A stretch of DNA of 64,000 nucleotides from Saccharopolyspora galaxeae (GTDB lineage: Bacteria > Actinomycetota > Actinomycetes > Mycobacteriales > Pseudonocardiaceae), in NCBI RefSeq assembly GCF_016526145.1, contig NZ_JADDUE010000003.1:496001-560000 (forward strand). The letters are read 5' to 3'. Position numbers and translations under genes: made by a program. Every line of letters begins with the position of its first letter. Within the stretch, counting starts at the first letter, position 1. The notes beneath the pieces are model-generated. The model was not told the DNA's origin. It worked only from the letters and a program-made list of their open reading frames with translations, and made no database searches. Positions 1-9,984 of this stretch are shown piece after piece.

Positions 1-61
1 GTCGAACCGTTGGCCCCGGCGGTGGCCGGGCCGGCCGGATCCGTTCCTGCGGCCGTCGGCT

Positions 62-1198
62 TCAGTCGTCCAATTCGTCCATTTCGGACACTCCGACTCC
101 CGTTGAGCGAATTCCCGTGGGCGCCGGATTCGCCGTCGTGGCCCGCAGAAGTTCGATGGGAACCGTCCCGCGAAAGTCCACTTCGGACACCGGGGCGTGG
201 CCGTCAGCGGCACGCACCAGTCCGGGTCCCTCCTGCCACGGCCCCGGCAGGACCACCGGTTCGTAGGGGTGGCGGGTGAAACCGCGGTCCCAGAAAGTGA
301 TCGTCGTGCCCTCGGCGGTCTGGTGGGCGATGGCGAACGCCTGCAGGGCATCCACCCACATCCAGTCCGCGCTGAACGCGTCCACAACCGAACGCCCGCG
401 GATCCGCGGATCCGGCCCGACCGGCTCGAAACCGGATTGGGTCAGGGCCTGCACCCGGTCGGTGAACGCGGGATCGCGGGCGCGCTGCACGAACTGGCCC
501 GCGCCGTTCCACCCCGCGCCCGCCGCAGTGGTGTCGGTGAACATCAGGTAGAACCAGCCGTCCAGGTACAGCGCGGAAGGCTGGCCCGCGCCGTAGTCGT
601 TGCTCCGGCGCACCGCCGCGGAGGGCGTCACGATCGGCTCGCCGGCCGCCTCCCGGCGCCACGCCAGCCCGTCCGGGCCGGACGCCACGCCGATCGCGTT
701 GCCGTGCGCGTGATCCCCTGCCGCGCCGGTGTAGTACAGGTAGTACCTGTCGCCGGTTTTGAGCACCGACGGATCGCACGTGTGCATCGCGTCGAAACCG
801 CCCGGACGGCCGTTGAACACCGGGACCGCCGATGCGCCGCCCGCAGTCGCGAAATCGCCGCGGAGGTCGTCGGACTCGGCGTGCAGCACGTCGTCGCCGT
901 CCGGGCCGATCCCCGGGAGTTGGCTGCACCACCAGGCACGGTAGCGCCCCGCCTCGGCCAGCACGGTCGGGCCGTAGTCGTACGGCGCGGCGGAGCCGCC
1001 GGAGGCCACCACCGACTCGCTCCGCCACCGCTCTGCGACGTGCAAGCGGGTCGTGGTGGGCGCCGGTTCGGCAGGGGGCCCGGGTGCGGGCCGCAACGAG
1101 GACGCGGGAGCTGTGGCGCAGGCGGTGCTCAGCGCGAGCACCGCGGCCAGGGGTAACCACCTGCCGGCGGATTCGGACCGACGGGAGCGTGGCGACAT
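62..1198 (-). CDS. Putative secreted lipoprotein with beta-propeller (GH43/GH32-like) fold
   Basis: 378 aa. The N-terminus has an Arg-rich n-region (MSPRSRRSESAGR), a hydrophobic stretch (LPLAAVLALSTAC) and a lipobox-like STAC at about residues 24-27. The -3 Ser is not the classical Leu, so lipidation is probable rather than certain. The mature part has repeated Trp/Tyr/Asp blade-like elements (YRAWWCSQLPG, HTCDPSVLKTGDRYYLYYTG, QPSALYLDGWFYLMFTD) that recall five-bladed glycoside-hydrolase propellers such as beta-xylosidase/levanase-like proteins. I infer an extracytoplasmic carbohydrate-binding or -cleaving role; the substrate is unknown. It lies on the same strand 116 nt downstream of aroQ and is probably not part of the shikimate operon functionally. 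Confidence 0.6.
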   Translation of the reverse strand: MSPRSRRSESAGRWLPLAAVLALSTACATAPASSLRPAPGPPAEPAPTTTRLHVAERWRSESVVASGGSAAPYDYGPTVLAEAGRYRAWWCSQLPGIGPDGDDVLHAESDDLRGDFATAGGASAVPVFNGRPGGFDAMHTCDPSVLKTGDRYYLYYTGAAGDHAHGNAIGVASGPDGLAWRREAAGEPIVTPSAAVRRSNDYGAGQPSALYLDGWFYLMFTDTTAAGAGWNGAGQFVQRARDPAFTDRVQALTQSGFEPVGPDPRIRGRSVVDAFSADWMWVDALQAFAIAHQTAEGTTITFWDRGFTRHPYEPVVLPGPWQEGPGLVRAADGHAPVSEVDFRGTVPIELLRATTANPAPTGIRSTGVGVSEMDELDD

Positions 1199-1314
1199 GC
1201 CCGGCGAAGACCTTCCCCTCGGTTCCCCGAAACGCTCGGGGACGGTCCTTGCGGACAGGACCCGCGATCAGTCTAGCGGGACGCGGGCAGCGGTTCGCCG
1301 TGTTCGCCCGGAGC

Positions 1315-2873
<1,559 letters not shown>

Positions 2874-2931
2874 TCATCCCCTGTTCATGATTCGGCCGGG
2901 GCGACGAACGCCCCGGAACGCCTAGGGGCGA

Positions 2932-3495
2932 TTATTCACGTTCGATCCGGGCCCGCGGGGCTGGGCTCGCGGGATCCGACCCGCGGGCCGCGGCGAGCTG
3001 TTCGTCGACGAGTTCGGCCAGCCGCCACGGCTCGATGCCGTCGGTGGGCTGCTCGACGAGAGCCACCTCCCGGTACAGCGGCAGGCGGGCTTCCAGCAGC
3101 GCCTTGAACATCGCGCGCGGGTTCACCCCGACCAGCAGCGGCCGGGAACCCGCGGCCAGACCCGCGCGACGGGCGCCTTCGGCCAGCCCGACCGACAGGA
3201 AAACCACCGGATGCCCGGCGAGCAGCTCGCGGGTGCGGTCGGACAGCACCGCACCGCCGCCGAGGGACAGCACGCCGTCGTGCGCGCCGACCGCGGCGGC
3301 CACCGCCCGCTCCTCCAGCTCGCGGAAGGCGTCCTCGCCGTCCGCGGTGAAGATCTCGGGAATCGGCTTGCCCGCCAGCTCCACGATGTCGTCGTCGACG
3401 TCCCGGAACGGCACGCCGAAACGTTCGGCGAGCAGTTTGCCCACGGTCGTCTTGCCCGATCCGGGCGGGCCGACCACCACTGCGCGGGGCGGCAT
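2932..3495 (-). CDS. aroK: Shikimate kinase
   Basis: 187 aa. It phosphorylates shikimate at the 3-OH with ATP. Walker A is GPPGSGKTTVGK at residues 9-20, the shikimate-binding DVDDDIVE follows, and SLGGGAVL is the glycine-rich substrate loop. The C-terminus (about 15 aa, SDPASPAPRARIERE) is a short unstructured extension. The ATG overlaps the aroC stop as TGATG, indicating tight translational coupling to aroC. Confidence 0.95.
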   Translation of the reverse strand: MPPRAVVVGPPGSGKTTVGKLLAERFGVPFRDVDDDIVELAGKPIPEIFTADGEDAFRELEERAVAAAVGAHDGVLSLGGGAVLSDRTRELLAGHPVVFLSVGLAEGARRAGLAAGSRPLLVGVNPRAMFKALLEARLPLYREVALVEQPTDGIEPWRLAELVDEQLAAARGSDPASPAPRARIERE

Positions 3496-4697
3496 CAGCG
3501 CACCTGCCGCTTCTCGGCGCGCTCGGCCAGCGCCGCCAAGTACCCCTCGGCATTGCGGCGGGTCTCCGGCAGCGAGTCACCACCGAACTTCTCCAGCACC
3601 GCCTCGGCCAGCACCAGGGCGACCATCGTCTCGGCGACCACGGCCGCTCGCGGCACCGCGGTGATGTCGGAGCGCTGGTGCATCGCCTGCGCCGGCTCAC
3701 CGGTGGCCACGTCGACGGTCGCCAGCGCGCGCGGCAGGCTGGAGATGGGCTTCTTCGCCGCCCGCACCACCAGCGGCTCGCCGTTGGTGATGCCGCCTTC
3801 GAGTCCGCCTGCGCGGTTGCTGCCGCGGCTGACCCAGCGAGCCCCCTCGGCCGGGTAGATCTCGTCGTGCGCCGCGCTGCCGCGCCGCGCCGCGTTCGCG
3901 AACGCCTCCCCGATCTCCACCCCCTTGATCGCCTGGATGCTCATCAACGCCGCGGACAGCCGGGCGTCCAGCTTGCGGTCCCAATGCACGTGCGAGCCGA
4001 TGCCCGCGGGCAGGCCGTAGGCGATGACCTCCACGACGCCGCCGAGCGTGTCGCCGTCGGCCTTGGCCGCGTCGACCTCGGCCATCATCTTCTCGGTGGC
4101 CTCATCGCCGAAGGCGCGCACCGGGTTGTGGTCGATCGCGTCCAGGTCGTCCGGACCGGGCATGGCCTCGCCTGCCACGCTGACCGAGCCGAGGCTGACC
4201 ACGTGGCTGACGATCTCGACCCCGAGCAGCTGGCGCAGGAACCGCCGCGCGACGGTGCCGACCGCTACCCGGGACGCGGTCTCCCGGGCGCTGGCCCGCT
4301 CCAGCACCGGGCGGGACTCGTCGAAGCCGTACTTCTGCATTCCCGCCAGATCGGCGTGGCCGGGCCGGGGCCGGGTGAGCGGCTCGTTGCGGGCCAGTGA
4401 GGACAGCACGTCCTCGTCCACCGGGTCCGCGGCCATCACCTGCTCCCACTTGGGCCACTCGGTGTTGGCGATGCGGATGGCCACCGGGCCGCCCTGGGTG
4501 CGACCGTGCCGGACGCCGCCGATGATCTCCAGCTCGTCCGCCTCGAAGTTCATCCGCGGGCTGCGGCCGAAGCCGAGCTTGCGCCGCTCCAGCTCGGCGG
4601 CGATGTCGGCGGTGGTCACCTCCACTCCGGCGACCATTCCCTCCAGCACCGCGACCAGGGCGGGGCCGTGCGATTCTCCGGCAGTCATCCAGCGCAT
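3495..4697 (-). CDS. aroC: Chorismate synthase
   Basis: 400 aa from ATG at 4697 ([11 protein letters not shown]); the open frame runs on upstream to 5408 but only this start gives the conserved N-terminus. A GTG one codon upstream is an alternative. The enzyme makes chorismate from EPSP with reduced FMN. Signatures include [15 protein letters not shown] near the start, [35 protein letters not shown] and [15 protein letters not shown]. It is the first gene of the aroC-aroK-aroB-aroQ operon and ends in a 1-nt overlap with aroK. The gene previously annotated as aroF in actinobacteria is the same enzyme. Confidence 0.96.
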   Translation of the reverse strand: MRWMTAGESHGPALVAVLEGMVAGVEVTTADIAAELERRKLGFGRSPRMNFEADELEIIGGVRHGRTQGGPVAIRIANTEWPKWEQVMAADPVDEDVLSSLARNEPLTRPRPGHADLAGMQKYGFDESRPVLERASARETASRVAVGTVARRFLRQLLGVEIVSHVVSLGSVSVAGEAMPGPDDLDAIDHNPVRAFGDEATEKMMAEVDAAKADGDTLGGVVEVIAYGLPAGIGSHVHWDRKLDARLSAALMSIQAIKGVEIGEAFANAARRGSAAHDEIYPAEGARWVSRGSNRAGGLEGGITNGEPLVVRAAKKPISSLPRALATVDVATGEPAQAMHQRSDITAVPRAAVVAETMVALVLAEAVLEKFGGDSLPETRRNAEGYLAALAERAEKRQVR

Positions 4698-4753
4698 CAC
4701 ACCGCAAATCCTGCCACGCCGCGGCTGCCCGGGGGTTTCGCGGGTGCAGCGGC

Positions 4754-5428
4754 TCAACCACCTCCGACCGGCGCGGATGGAACCGGCCCCACCGCCGTGA
4801 CCAGCCACGCAGGCAGCAGCATGGCCGGGCCGTGCGGGGCCGCAGCGCCGCCGGATCTTCGGAGGTGCAGCAGCGTGAGCACGGCGCTGGCCAACATCGA
4901 CAGCGGCACCGCGAGCAGCGCGACGGCGCCGACGGCGGCGCCGAGCGCCCCGGACAGCTTCACGTCTCCCGGCCCGAGGGACGCCGGTGCGATCAGCCGG
5001 ACCAGCAGGTAGACGCCCGCGAACAAGCCCGCTCCCAGCAAAGCAGCGCCGATCGACACCGGGGAGCCGGATGCGCACGACGCGACCCCGATCGCCGCGA
5101 ACAGCGCTGGATACGCAGGCAGCGTCAGGGCGTCCGGCAGCCGCGAGGCGAGCAGATCGCAGGCCACGAGCAACACACCGCCCCAGGCCAGCAGCAACGG
5201 CACCGGCGCCCACCACACCGGTAAGGCACCGGCCGCGGTGCGGGCGGCCACCAGCGCCCACAGCACCGCGACCGCCGTCTCGCAGCTCCACGGCGGCGGG
5301 CGCACTCCGCGGCGCAGCCGGCTCAGCACGGCCCCGCCGAGCCCTCCAACCGCGGCGCCCGAGGCACCGCCCAACACCATCGCGAGCACGGTCATCGTTT
5401 CCATGCACCCAGCGTGGCGTTCAAACAC
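4754..5428 (-). CDS. Prepilin peptidase, A24 family (type IV leader peptidase)
   Basis: 224 aa from GTG at 5428; an in-frame ATG at 5404 (METMTVLAM) is at least as likely, and neither has a strong Shine-Dalgarno. This is an integral membrane aspartyl protease that cleaves prepilin leaders. About six hydrophobic segments are seen. The two catalytic Asp positions fit [15 protein letters not shown] and [10 protein letters not shown] (the GxGD motif). There is no N-terminal cysteine-rich methylase domain, as usual for short actinobacterial versions. It lies 56 nt upstream of aroC on the same strand, matching the conserved actinobacterial neighbourhood (Rv2551c-like). No pilin genes are visible. 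Confidence 0.85.
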   Translation of the reverse strand: MFERHAGCMETMTVLAMVLGGASGAAVGGLGGAVLSRLRRGVRPPPWSCETAVAVLWALVAARTAAGALPVWWAPVPLLLAWGGVLLVACDLLASRLPDALTLPAYPALFAAIGVASCASGSPVSIGAALLGAGLFAGVYLLVRLIAPASLGPGDVKLSGALGAAVGAVALLAVPLSMLASAVLTLLHLRRSGGAAAPHGPAMLLPAWLVTAVGPVPSAPVGGG

Positions 5429-5586
5429 GTGCAGTCATCGGAGAACACGCCTCGGCGTGTCGGCTCGCCCCGCGGCACAACTCCGGCCGCATCCGGAAAA
5501 GCGCCCAGCCCAGCGCTGATACCAGGAAAAACGGGCTCCTCACCGCTGGACCGGGAGGAACCCGAGCTCCGCTGCAGCAGCGAAAA

Positions 5587-6048
5587 TCAGGCGTGGCCGT
5601 CGATGGTGAACAACTGATCGCCGGCAGCGACCTGACCGTCCTCGCGGAGATCACCGAGAGCGTCCGGCGCCACGTCCAGCGCGACCACCGGGCACACCGA
5701 CGAGAAGCCCTTCCCTTCGACCGCAGCCGGGTCCCACGAGACCATGCGCTGCCCCGCGGCCACCTGGTCGCCCTTGGCCACGTGCAGCTCGAATCCCTCG
5801 CCCTTGAGCTGCACCGTGTCGATGCCCAGGTGCACCAGGACCGCGGTGCCGCCCGCCGAAGCGACCACGAAGGCGTGCGGGTGCAGCGTGGCGACCGTCC
5901 CGGCGATCGGCGCGACCGCGTCCGCGGCTTCGGCCGTCGGCTTCACCGCGACGCCAGGACCGACCATGGCCTGCGAGAACACCGGGTCCGGCACGTCCGA
6001 CAGCGCCGCGGCCAGCCCCGCGACCGGGCTTGCGACCTCGATGCTCAC
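5587..6048 (-). CDS. crr: PTS glucose-family IIA component (Crr-like)
   Basis: 153 aa, starting at the GTG (VSIEVASPVAG) that overlaps the IIB stop as GTGA. It is the cytoplasmic phosphocarrier between HPr and IIB. His58 (HPHAF) and His73 (VLVHLGIDTVQL) correspond to the paired active-site His residues of E. coli IIA-Glc, and LKGEGFELHVAKGDQVAAGQ is a family signature. It sits in one minus-strand unit with IIB, opposite the regulator, IIC and HPr genes. The general PTS enzyme EI is not in the window. Confidence 0.92.
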   Translation of the reverse strand: MSIEVASPVAGLAAALSDVPDPVFSQAMVGPGVAVKPTAEAADAVAPIAGTVATLHPHAFVVASAGGTAVLVHLGIDTVQLKGEGFELHVAKGDQVAAGQRMVSWDPAAVEGKGFSSVCPVVALDVAPDALGDLREDGQVAAGDQLFTIDGHA

Positions 6049-6281
6049 AACAGGTCCTCGATGTCCTCGGCGAGGCTGTCGGCCTCCGGGCCGACCACGA
6101 CCTGCACGACCTCGCCCTGGCGCAGCACCCCGTGCGCGCCCGCGGCTTTCAACGCCGCCTCGTCGACCTGTGCCTCGTCGTGGACCTTGCAGCGCAGGCG
6201 CGTAATGCACGGATCGATCTCCACCACGTTTCCCCCGCCGCCCAGCGCGGCCAGGATCGCGGCGGCCTTGTCGTCGGCCAC
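6045..6281 (-). CDS. PTS glucose/N-acetylglucosamine IIB component
   Basis: 78 aa, a free-standing IIB domain. Cys25 in PCITRLRCKVHD is the phosphorylated active-site cysteine of the glucose superfamily IIB domain. It accepts phosphate from IIA and passes it to the sugar taken up by IIC. Separate IIB and IIC proteins resemble the Streptomyces NagF/NagE2 arrangement. It is translated first in the IIB-IIA unit and is divergent from the GntR regulator, with the dre-like operator between them. Confidence 0.9.
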   Translation of the reverse strand: MADDKAAAILAALGGGGNVVEIDPCITRLRCKVHDEAQVDEAALKAAGAHGVLRQGEVVQVVVGPEADSLAEDIEDLL

Positions 6282-6369
6282 CCCGTGCTCCCTTCGTCCT
6301 CCAGAGGCCCACCCCTGGCGCTACTCACCCGGAGAGGATCTCGCACTCGGTCGATCTTGCGTCACCGAA

Positions 6370-6405
6370 TGTCAATGCGGCAACGAAAACGAGGCCACCT
6401 TGACA
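6370..6405. promoter_or_regulatory. Back-to-back TTGACA -35-like boxes of the PTS divergon
   Basis: A TTGACA hexamer reads rightward at 6400-6405 and another reads leftward at 6375-6370. They are placed for divergent transcription of the GntR-IIC-HPr and IIB-IIA units. The matching -10 hexamers are poor (CATTCT at 6424-6429 on the plus strand, 18-nt spacing), so the promoter call is tentative. Confidence 0.35.
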
Positions 6406-6438
6406 CCCGTCCGCGTGGCGCTCCATTCTTCCGCATCA

Positions 6439-6454
6439 ACTGGTTTAGACCGGA
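6439..6454. promoter_or_regulatory. dre-like operator (DasR-type GntR binding site)
   Basis: The 16-mer ACTGGTTTAGACCGGA closely matches the dre consensus known for Streptomyces DasR (ACTGGTCTAGACCANT, from memory). It lies in the 269-nt divergent intergenic region, 97 nt before the regulator start and 158 nt before the IIB start. The site would sit just downstream of the rightward promoter, suited to autorepression and to repression of the PTS genes until GlcN-6-P-type effectors accumulate. Confidence 0.75.
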
Positions 6455-6550
6455 CAGTACCAACCACCGCGGTCCGCGCGGCGCTTCCGGCCGGACCAGC
6501 GGGCCGACCGCCCGGCGAGCCGGGGAACACCCGGACCAAGGAGATCCGTA

Positions 6551-7438
6551 GTGCCGCAGCGCACCGCCCAGCGCAGCACACCGCGCGCGCTGACCGACGG
6601 GCCGACGCCGAAGCACGCCCAACTGCGGGAGATCCTGCGCGAGCTCGCCACCGAGCACCTCGGTCCCGGCGCGGCGCTGCCCTCCGAGCGGGAGCTGACC
6701 GCGCGCTACGAAGTGTCCCGACTGACCGTGCGCGAAGCGATCGGCCAGCTGGTCAGCGAAGGCGTGCTGGTCCGGGTGCGCGGCAAGGGCACGTTCACCA
6801 GCCGCGTCGACTCCCGGCTGCACCTGGCGTCGTTCACCGACGACATGCGCAACCGCGGAATGCGGCCGGAGACGGTGCTGCTCGACCACGCCGAAGACCC
6901 GCCCCCGCCGGACACCGCGCGATCGCTGCGGCTGCTCCCGGACGAACCGGCCTACTGGCTGTTCCGGCTGCGCAAAGCCGATGGCGTGCCGCTCGCCGTG
7001 GAACGCGGCTGGTACCACCCGCAGGCCACGCCGGACCTGCTCGAGCAGGACCTGACGGGATCGCTGTACTCGCTGCTGGAACGGCACTACGGTGTGCGGC
7101 TCGAACAGGCGATGCAGACCGTGCTCGCCGAAGGGGCCGATGCGGACAACGCCCGCCTGCTGAACGTGCGCCCCGGCAGCCCGCTGCTGGTGTTCCGCCG
7201 GGTGAGCACCGCCCGCGGCAAGCCCGTCGAGGACATGACGTCCTGGTATCGAGGAGACGCGTACCAGGTGACGATGCCGGTGCGGCCGCAAGAGCCGGTG
7301 CTTTCCCAGGACCCGGTCCGCTCGCGAGATCGGGACCGCTGCCGAGAACGAGTGCTTTCCCAAGACCCGGCGCTGTGCCATGAATCAGCGCGACAGGCCG
7401 GAGCGCCCGGCCACCCATCGGAGGAGGTAGCCCCATGA
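6551..7438 (+). CDS. GntR/HutC-family transcriptional regulator (DasR-like)
   Basis: 295 aa from GTG at 6551, preceded by AAGGAGATCC. Residues about 20-85 form the GntR winged HTH (ALPSERELTARYEVSRLTVREAIGQL, VRVRGKGTFT). Residues about 100-240 form a UTRA effector domain (ERGWYHPQ, LNVRPGSPLLVFRRV). A poorly conserved 40-aa tail contains an imperfect in-frame repeat of VLSQDP. It overlaps the IIC start by 4 nt (ATGA). With the dre-like site upstream, it is the probable local regulator of N-acetylglucosamine PTS genes and of itself. Confidence 0.88.
   Translation: MPQRTAQRSTPRALTDGPTPKHAQLREILRELATEHLGPGAALPSERELTARYEVSRLTVREAIGQLVSEGVLVRVRGKGTFTSRVDSRLHLASFTDDMRNRGMRPETVLLDHAEDPPPPDTARSLRLLPDEPAYWLFRLRKADGVPLAVERGWYHPQATPDLLEQDLTGSLYSLLERHYGVRLEQAMQTVLAEGADADNARLLNVRPGSPLLVFRRVSTARGKPVEDMTSWYRGDAYQVTMPVRPQEPVLSQDPVRSRDRDRCRERVLSQDPALCHESARQAGAPGHPSEEVAP
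7298..7369 (+). repeat. In-frame repeat in the GntR regulator tail
   Basis: Two 18-bp copies of GTGCTTTCCCARGACCCG (one mismatch) start at 7298 and 7352, a period of 54 bp or 18 codons. They encode VLSQDP twice in the C-terminal tail beyond the UTRA domain. This looks like an old in-frame duplication in a dispensable region. Confidence 0.7.
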
Positions 7439-8736
7439 CCGTCGGCTCGGGAGGCGGCAGCTCGAGCAAGGGTTTCGCGCTGCTGCAACGGCTCGGCCGC
7501 AGCCTCATGCTGCCCATCGCGGTGCTGCCCGCCGCCGCGCTGCTGCAGCGGCTCGGGCAGGAGGACCTGCTGGGCAGCGTCCCGGGCGTGCAGGCCGTCG
7601 CCGGCGTGATCGGCGCGGCGGGCGGTGCGCTGTTCGACAACCTGCCGCTGCTGTTCGCGATCGGTGTGGCGATCGGCTTCGCGCGCAAAGCGGACGGTTC
7701 GACGGCGCTGTCGGCCGCCGTCGGCTACCTGGTGCTTTCCGGGGTGATGTGGGAGATCACCGGCCAGGAGGACGGCACCACCTTCAACAAGGGCCCGTAC
7801 GGCGTGCTCGGCGGCATCATCGCCGGTCTCGTGGCGGCGTGGCTGTGGCAGCGCTACCACCGCATCAAGCTGCCGGAATACCTGGGCTTCTTCGGCGGGC
7901 GGCGGTTCGTGCCGATCGTGACCGCGGTGTCCATGCTGGTGATCGGCGCGGTGCTGGGCCTGGTGTTCCCGCTGTTCGACGCGGGGCTGACCGCGTTCAG
8001 CGACCTGGTCACCACGAACGCGGTCATCGGCGGCGGGATCTACGGCGTGGCCAACCGGTTGCTGCTGCCGTTCGGGCTGCACCACATCCTGAACAACGTC
8101 GTGTGGTTCCTGTTCGGCGACTACCACGGCGAGAAGGGCGACATCGCCAGGTTCTTCGAGGGCGACCCGACCGCGGGCACGTTCCAGACCGGCTTCTTCC
8201 CGATCTTCATGTTCGCGCTGCCCGCCGCGGCGCTGGCGATCTGGCGCAGCGCCCCTCCCGCGCAGCGCAAGACCGTCGGCGGGGTGATGCTCTCGGTGGG
8301 GCTGACGTCGTTCCTGACCGGTATCACCGAGCCGTTGGAGTTCTCGTTCATCTTCGTGGCGTGGCCGCTGCTGCTGGTCCACGCGGTGCTCACCGGCAGC
8401 TCGCACGCGCTGGTGAACTGGCTGGACATCCACTCCGGGTTCGGGTTCTCGGCCGGAGCGATCGACTACGTGCTGAACTTCGGCATCGCGCAGCGTGCGC
8501 TGTGGCTGATCCCGATCGGGCTGGGCTACGCGGTGATCTACTACTTCGTGTTCCGGTTCGTGATCACCAAGTGGAACCTGCGCACGCCCGGCCGCGAAGA
8601 CAGCGCCGAAGGCGGCGGGCTGCTCGACGAGAGCCAGCAGTCCCAAGCCCCCGGCGGGTCCGGCACGGCCGGGCAGGGCACGGGCACCGGCACGAGCACG
8701 GACACCGGTACAGCGGGAAGCAGCGGCAAGCCTTGA
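7435..8736 (+). CDS. nagE2: PTS IIC component, glucose/N-acetylglucosamine family
   Basis: 433 aa membrane permease. About 10 hydrophobic segments are visible, starting with LGRSLMLPIAVLPAAALLQRLG. Family motifs include GFARKADGSTALSAAVGYLVLSGVM, LLLPFGLHHILNNVVWF and the substrate-loop GITEPLEFSFIFVAW. It lacks a fused IIB domain; IIB is encoded divergently. A 50-aa Gly/Ser/Thr-rich tail after residue 385 is low complexity. The ATG overlaps the regulator stop by 4 nt and HPr follows 54 nt downstream. The N-acetylglucosamine assignment rests on the dre-like operator and the NagE2-like architecture, so the sugar is inferred. Confidence 0.85.
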   Translation: MTVGSGGGSSSKGFALLQRLGRSLMLPIAVLPAAALLQRLGQEDLLGSVPGVQAVAGVIGAAGGALFDNLPLLFAIGVAIGFARKADGSTALSAAVGYLVLSGVMWEITGQEDGTTFNKGPYGVLGGIIAGLVAAWLWQRYHRIKLPEYLGFFGGRRFVPIVTAVSMLVIGAVLGLVFPLFDAGLTAFSDLVTTNAVIGGGIYGVANRLLLPFGLHHILNNVVWFLFGDYHGEKGDIARFFEGDPTAGTFQTGFFPIFMFALPAAALAIWRSAPPAQRKTVGGVMLSVGLTSFLTGITEPLEFSFIFVAWPLLLVHAVLTGSSHALVNWLDIHSGFGFSAGAIDYVLNFGIAQRALWLIPIGLGYAVIYYFVFRFVITKWNLRTPGREDSAEGGGLLDESQQSQAPGGSGTAGQGTGTGTSTDTGTAGSSGKP

Positions 8737-8790
8737 CGCACCGAACCCGCGCACGTCGTTTCCATCCCGCAACGCACGAAAGGGAATCCC

Positions 8791-9060
8791 ATGCCTGAGC
8801 GACGGGTCACCGTGGCCAGCAAGGTCGGTCTGCACGCGCGTCCAGCCGCACTGGTCGCCAAGGCCGCCGCGGCCCAGACGGTGCAGATCAGCATCCGCAA
8901 GGCCGACACCGAGCCGGTGCAGGCAGGCAGCATCCTCGGGCTGATGACCTTGGGCGCCGACCACGGCGACGAAGTCGTGCTCGCCGCCGACGGGGACGGC
9001 GCGGACGCCGCGCTGGACCACCTGGCCGAGCTGGTCAGTTCCGACCTCGACGGCCAGTGA
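8791..9060 (+). CDS. ptsH: HPr phosphocarrier protein
   Basis: 89 aa. His15 in KVGLHARPAA is the EI-phosphorylated residue. QAGSILGLMTLGADHGD contains the Ser47 position equivalent to the regulatory serine. It transfers phosphate from EI to the IIA encoded at the other end of the cluster. It is last in the regulator-IIC-HPr unit, with AAAGGGAATCCC as Shine-Dalgarno region. A strong hairpin follows the stop codon. Confidence 0.95.
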   Translation: MPERRVTVASKVGLHARPAALVAKAAAAQTVQISIRKADTEPVQAGSILGLMTLGADHGDEVVLAADGDGADAALDHLAELVSSDLDGQ

Positions 9061-9073
9061 TCCGGTAGGTGAG

Positions 9074-9110
9074 CGGGCCGCGCGACAGGCGATGACGGGC
9101 GCGCGGCCCG
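9074..9110. terminator. Bidirectional terminator between ptsH and aroE
   Basis: A perfect 11-bp GC stem (9074-9084 with 9100-9110) and a 15-nt loop lie between the convergent ptsH and aroE stops. There is no U-tract, as is usual in high-GC actinobacteria. Confidence 0.75.
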
Positions 9111-9135
9111 GCACCGGGATCCCGAAGCCTCCGGA

Positions 9136-9984
9136 TCACAGCGGCAGCGGCACGTCCCCGGTCGCGCTCAGCAGCGCATCCCGCATCGCCACGCGCGGCG
9201 CCGGCAGGCCGGTGAACAGCTCCACCTGCCCGAACGCCTGATGCAGCAGCATGTCCAGCCCGGTGGCCAGCCGACCGCCCTCCTTGCCGACCGCCTGCGC
9301 CAGCGGCGTCGGCCACGGGTGGTAGATCACGTCCAGCACGCACGCCGCCCGCGCCAGCTCCGGCGCGAACGCATCCGCGGCACCGGCGGGCAGCGTCGAG
9401 ACCAGCACGTCGACCGATGCCGCCACCGACGCGAGGTCCAGCTCGTCGAGCCGTTCGACGGCCACCGAAAGCCCGACCCGTTCGGCGGTGGCCAGCACCT
9501 CGCCCGCTCGCGCCGGTTCGCGCACGGCGAGCGTCACCTCGCCCAACCCCAGTTCGGCGAACGCCGCCATCGCGGCGGCCGCCGTGCCACCGGCGCCGAG
9601 CACCAGCGCGCTGCGCCCGCCGGTGAACCCGCCTGCCGCGCGCAGCGCGCCCGCCACACCGTCCACATCGGTGCAGTCCGCGTCCCACCCACCGGTCTCC
9701 GACCTGGTCAGCGTGTTCGCCACGCCGACGGCCGCGGCCCGCTCGGTGGCCCGCTCGGCCAGCCGCAACGCGGCGTGCTTGCCGGGCATCGTCACCGACA
9801 AGCCCGCCCACTCCGGGCCGAGCTCGCCCGCCAGCCCCGCCAGTCCCGCGGCGTCCCGCTCGATCCGCTCGTAGCTCCACGGCAGACCGAGCTCGCGGTA
9901 CGCGGCCTCGTGCAGCACCGGCGAGAGCGAGTGGCCGATCGGGGAACCGACCACCGCCGCCCGGCGGGGGTCAGAACGCGCCAC
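9136..9984 (-). CDS. aroE: Shikimate dehydrogenase
   Basis: 282 aa. It reduces 3-dehydroshikimate to shikimate with NADPH. The N-terminal substrate site is visible as VVGSPIGHSLSPVLHEAAYRELG and GLSVTMPGKHAA (catalytic Lys). The NADP-binding Rossmann loop is ALVLGAGGTAAAAMAAFAELG. The start overlaps the mltG stop by 14 nt, so it is the last gene of an alaS-ruvX-mltG-aroE unit, an order conserved in actinobacteria. Confidence 0.94.
   Translation of the reverse strand: MARSDPRRAAVVGSPIGHSLSPVLHEAAYRELGLPWSYERIERDAAGLAGLAGELGPEWAGLSVTMPGKHAALRLAERATERAAAVGVANTLTRSETGGWDADCTDVDGVAGALRAAGGFTGGRSALVLGAGGTAAAAMAAFAELGLGEVTLAVREPARAGEVLATAERVGLSVAVERLDELDLASVAASVDVLVSTLPAGAADAFAPELARAACVLDVIYHPWPTPLAQAVGKEGGRLATGLDMLLHQAFGQVELFTGLPAPRVAMRDALLSATGDVPLPL

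Noticed and set aside
10-279. A small plus-strand gene at the left edge
   Set aside because: It is antisense to the lipoprotein gene and Pro/Arg-rich with no Shine-Dalgarno.
7087-9114. A 675-aa minus-strand open frame across the PTS genes
   Set aside because: Antisense to GntR, IIC and HPr, low-complexity, no known domain. Shadow frame.
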